Assembly (NCBI GenBank): GCA_007571355.1
Contig: RKRO01000242.1
Span: 1 to 5,411 of the forward strand
Origin: Candidatus Poribacteria bacterium
GTDB lineage: Bacteria > Poribacteria > WGA-4E > WGA-3G
Length of the DNA: 5,411 bases
Direction of reading: 5' to 3'
Shown: positions 5,340-5,411 of the stretch, in pieces
Position numbering within the stretch: position 1 is the stretch's first letter
How the letters are laid out: each line of letters opens with the position of its first letter
Program-made: the position numbers and the translations under genes
The notes under the pieces: model-generated
What the model saw: the letters and a program-made list of their open reading frames with translations, nothing else
Database searches by the model: none
Told to the model about the DNA's origin: nothing

Positions 5340-5411
5340 TTAGGCAGCTTGTGCGTCTTGTGTATCCCAATAAGTCTCCCAGGTGCCATTTTTCAGCAAA
5401 CATCTCCAAAA
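5340..5411 (-). CDS. Possible C-terminal end of an unidentified gene entering from the right edge
   Basis: On the minus strand, 23 codons run in from the right edge to TAA at 5342-5340, ending KNGTWETYWDTQDAQAA. Codon use (purine-first, GCA/GAC/CAA/ACA) resembles the two complete genes, and a gene end here would fit the layout. I do not recognise the family. A competing minus-strand frame is open from the edge to a stop at 5298-5296 (AEKWHLGDLLGYTRRTS), and its LLGYxRTxS stretch faintly recalls the C-terminal part of some SAM-dependent methyltransferases. The window is too short to choose between them, and neither may be real. Confidence 0.25.
   Translation of the reverse strand, partial: FWRCLLKNGTWETYWDTQDAQAA

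Larger units (their letters stand above)
4909..5411. other. Downstream intergenic region, hairpin-rich, no confident gene
   Basis: After the operon come candidate terminator hairpins (4954-5037), then two adjacent perfect hairpins (5110-5159), a diverged piece of the intergenic element (from 5180) and a GC-rich hairpin followed by five T (5229-5248). CTAAAAAT occurs three times (4955, 5048, 5085). The minus-strand frame at 5085-5312 has no ribosome site or family resemblance and runs through these hairpins, so it is not called. Only the last 70-115 bases may belong to a gene. Confidence 0.6.

Overview
The window holds three protein-coding regions: one cut by the left edge on the minus strand, and two complete plus-strand genes that overlap by one base. 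Two AT-richer intergenic stretches (about 715 and 500 bases) are full of short palindromes and repeats. No rRNA, tRNA, CRISPR array, transposase or phage gene is visible. The gene types suggest a Gram-negative-type environmental or symbiotic bacterium: a phytanoyl-CoA-dioxygenase-like enzyme, an outer-membrane-type lipoprotein amidase, and a large secreted glycosyl-hydrolase-like protein with a GATase-like front end. Together with intergenic DNA crowded with small hairpin repeats, this is what I would expect from Candidatus Poribacteria or a close relative. That assignment is inference and could be wrong.

Layout. Positions 1-630 (minus) encode the first 210 residues of a PhyH-family Fe(II)/2-oxoglutarate dioxygenase, starting at GTG behind a perfect AGGAGG. 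Positions 631-1345 are the divergent intergenic region. It holds two copies (677-801 and 1160-1290) of a MITE-like element with inverted ends, and between them two copies of a 22-base hairpin repeat. Positions 1346-2893 encode a 515-residue lipoprotein: YbgF/CpoB-like TPR domain, Gln/Lys/Pro-rich tether, then a zinc N-acetylmuramoyl-L-alanine amidase domain. Positions 2893-4908 encode a 671-residue exported protein with a GATase-like N-terminal domain and a C-terminal GHL10 (DUF187/YddW-type) glycosyl-hydrolase-like domain. Positions 4909-5411 hold candidate terminators, two adjacent perfect hairpins, a diverged fragment of the intergenic element, and at the right edge a possible minus-strand gene end that I could not identify.

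How the genes fit together. The amidase and the GHL10 gene share a TAATG stop/start and are almost certainly co-transcribed and translationally coupled. Amidases of this type strip stem peptides from peptidoglycan. The E. coli GHL10 protein YddW (DigH) is reported to cut the resulting peptide-free (denuded) glycan strands. The pair therefore reads as a two-step envelope module for making and then cutting denuded glycan, probably in cell separation or wall turnover. This pairing, and the TPR-amidase fusion that may link it to outer-membrane constriction, is the most interesting content here.
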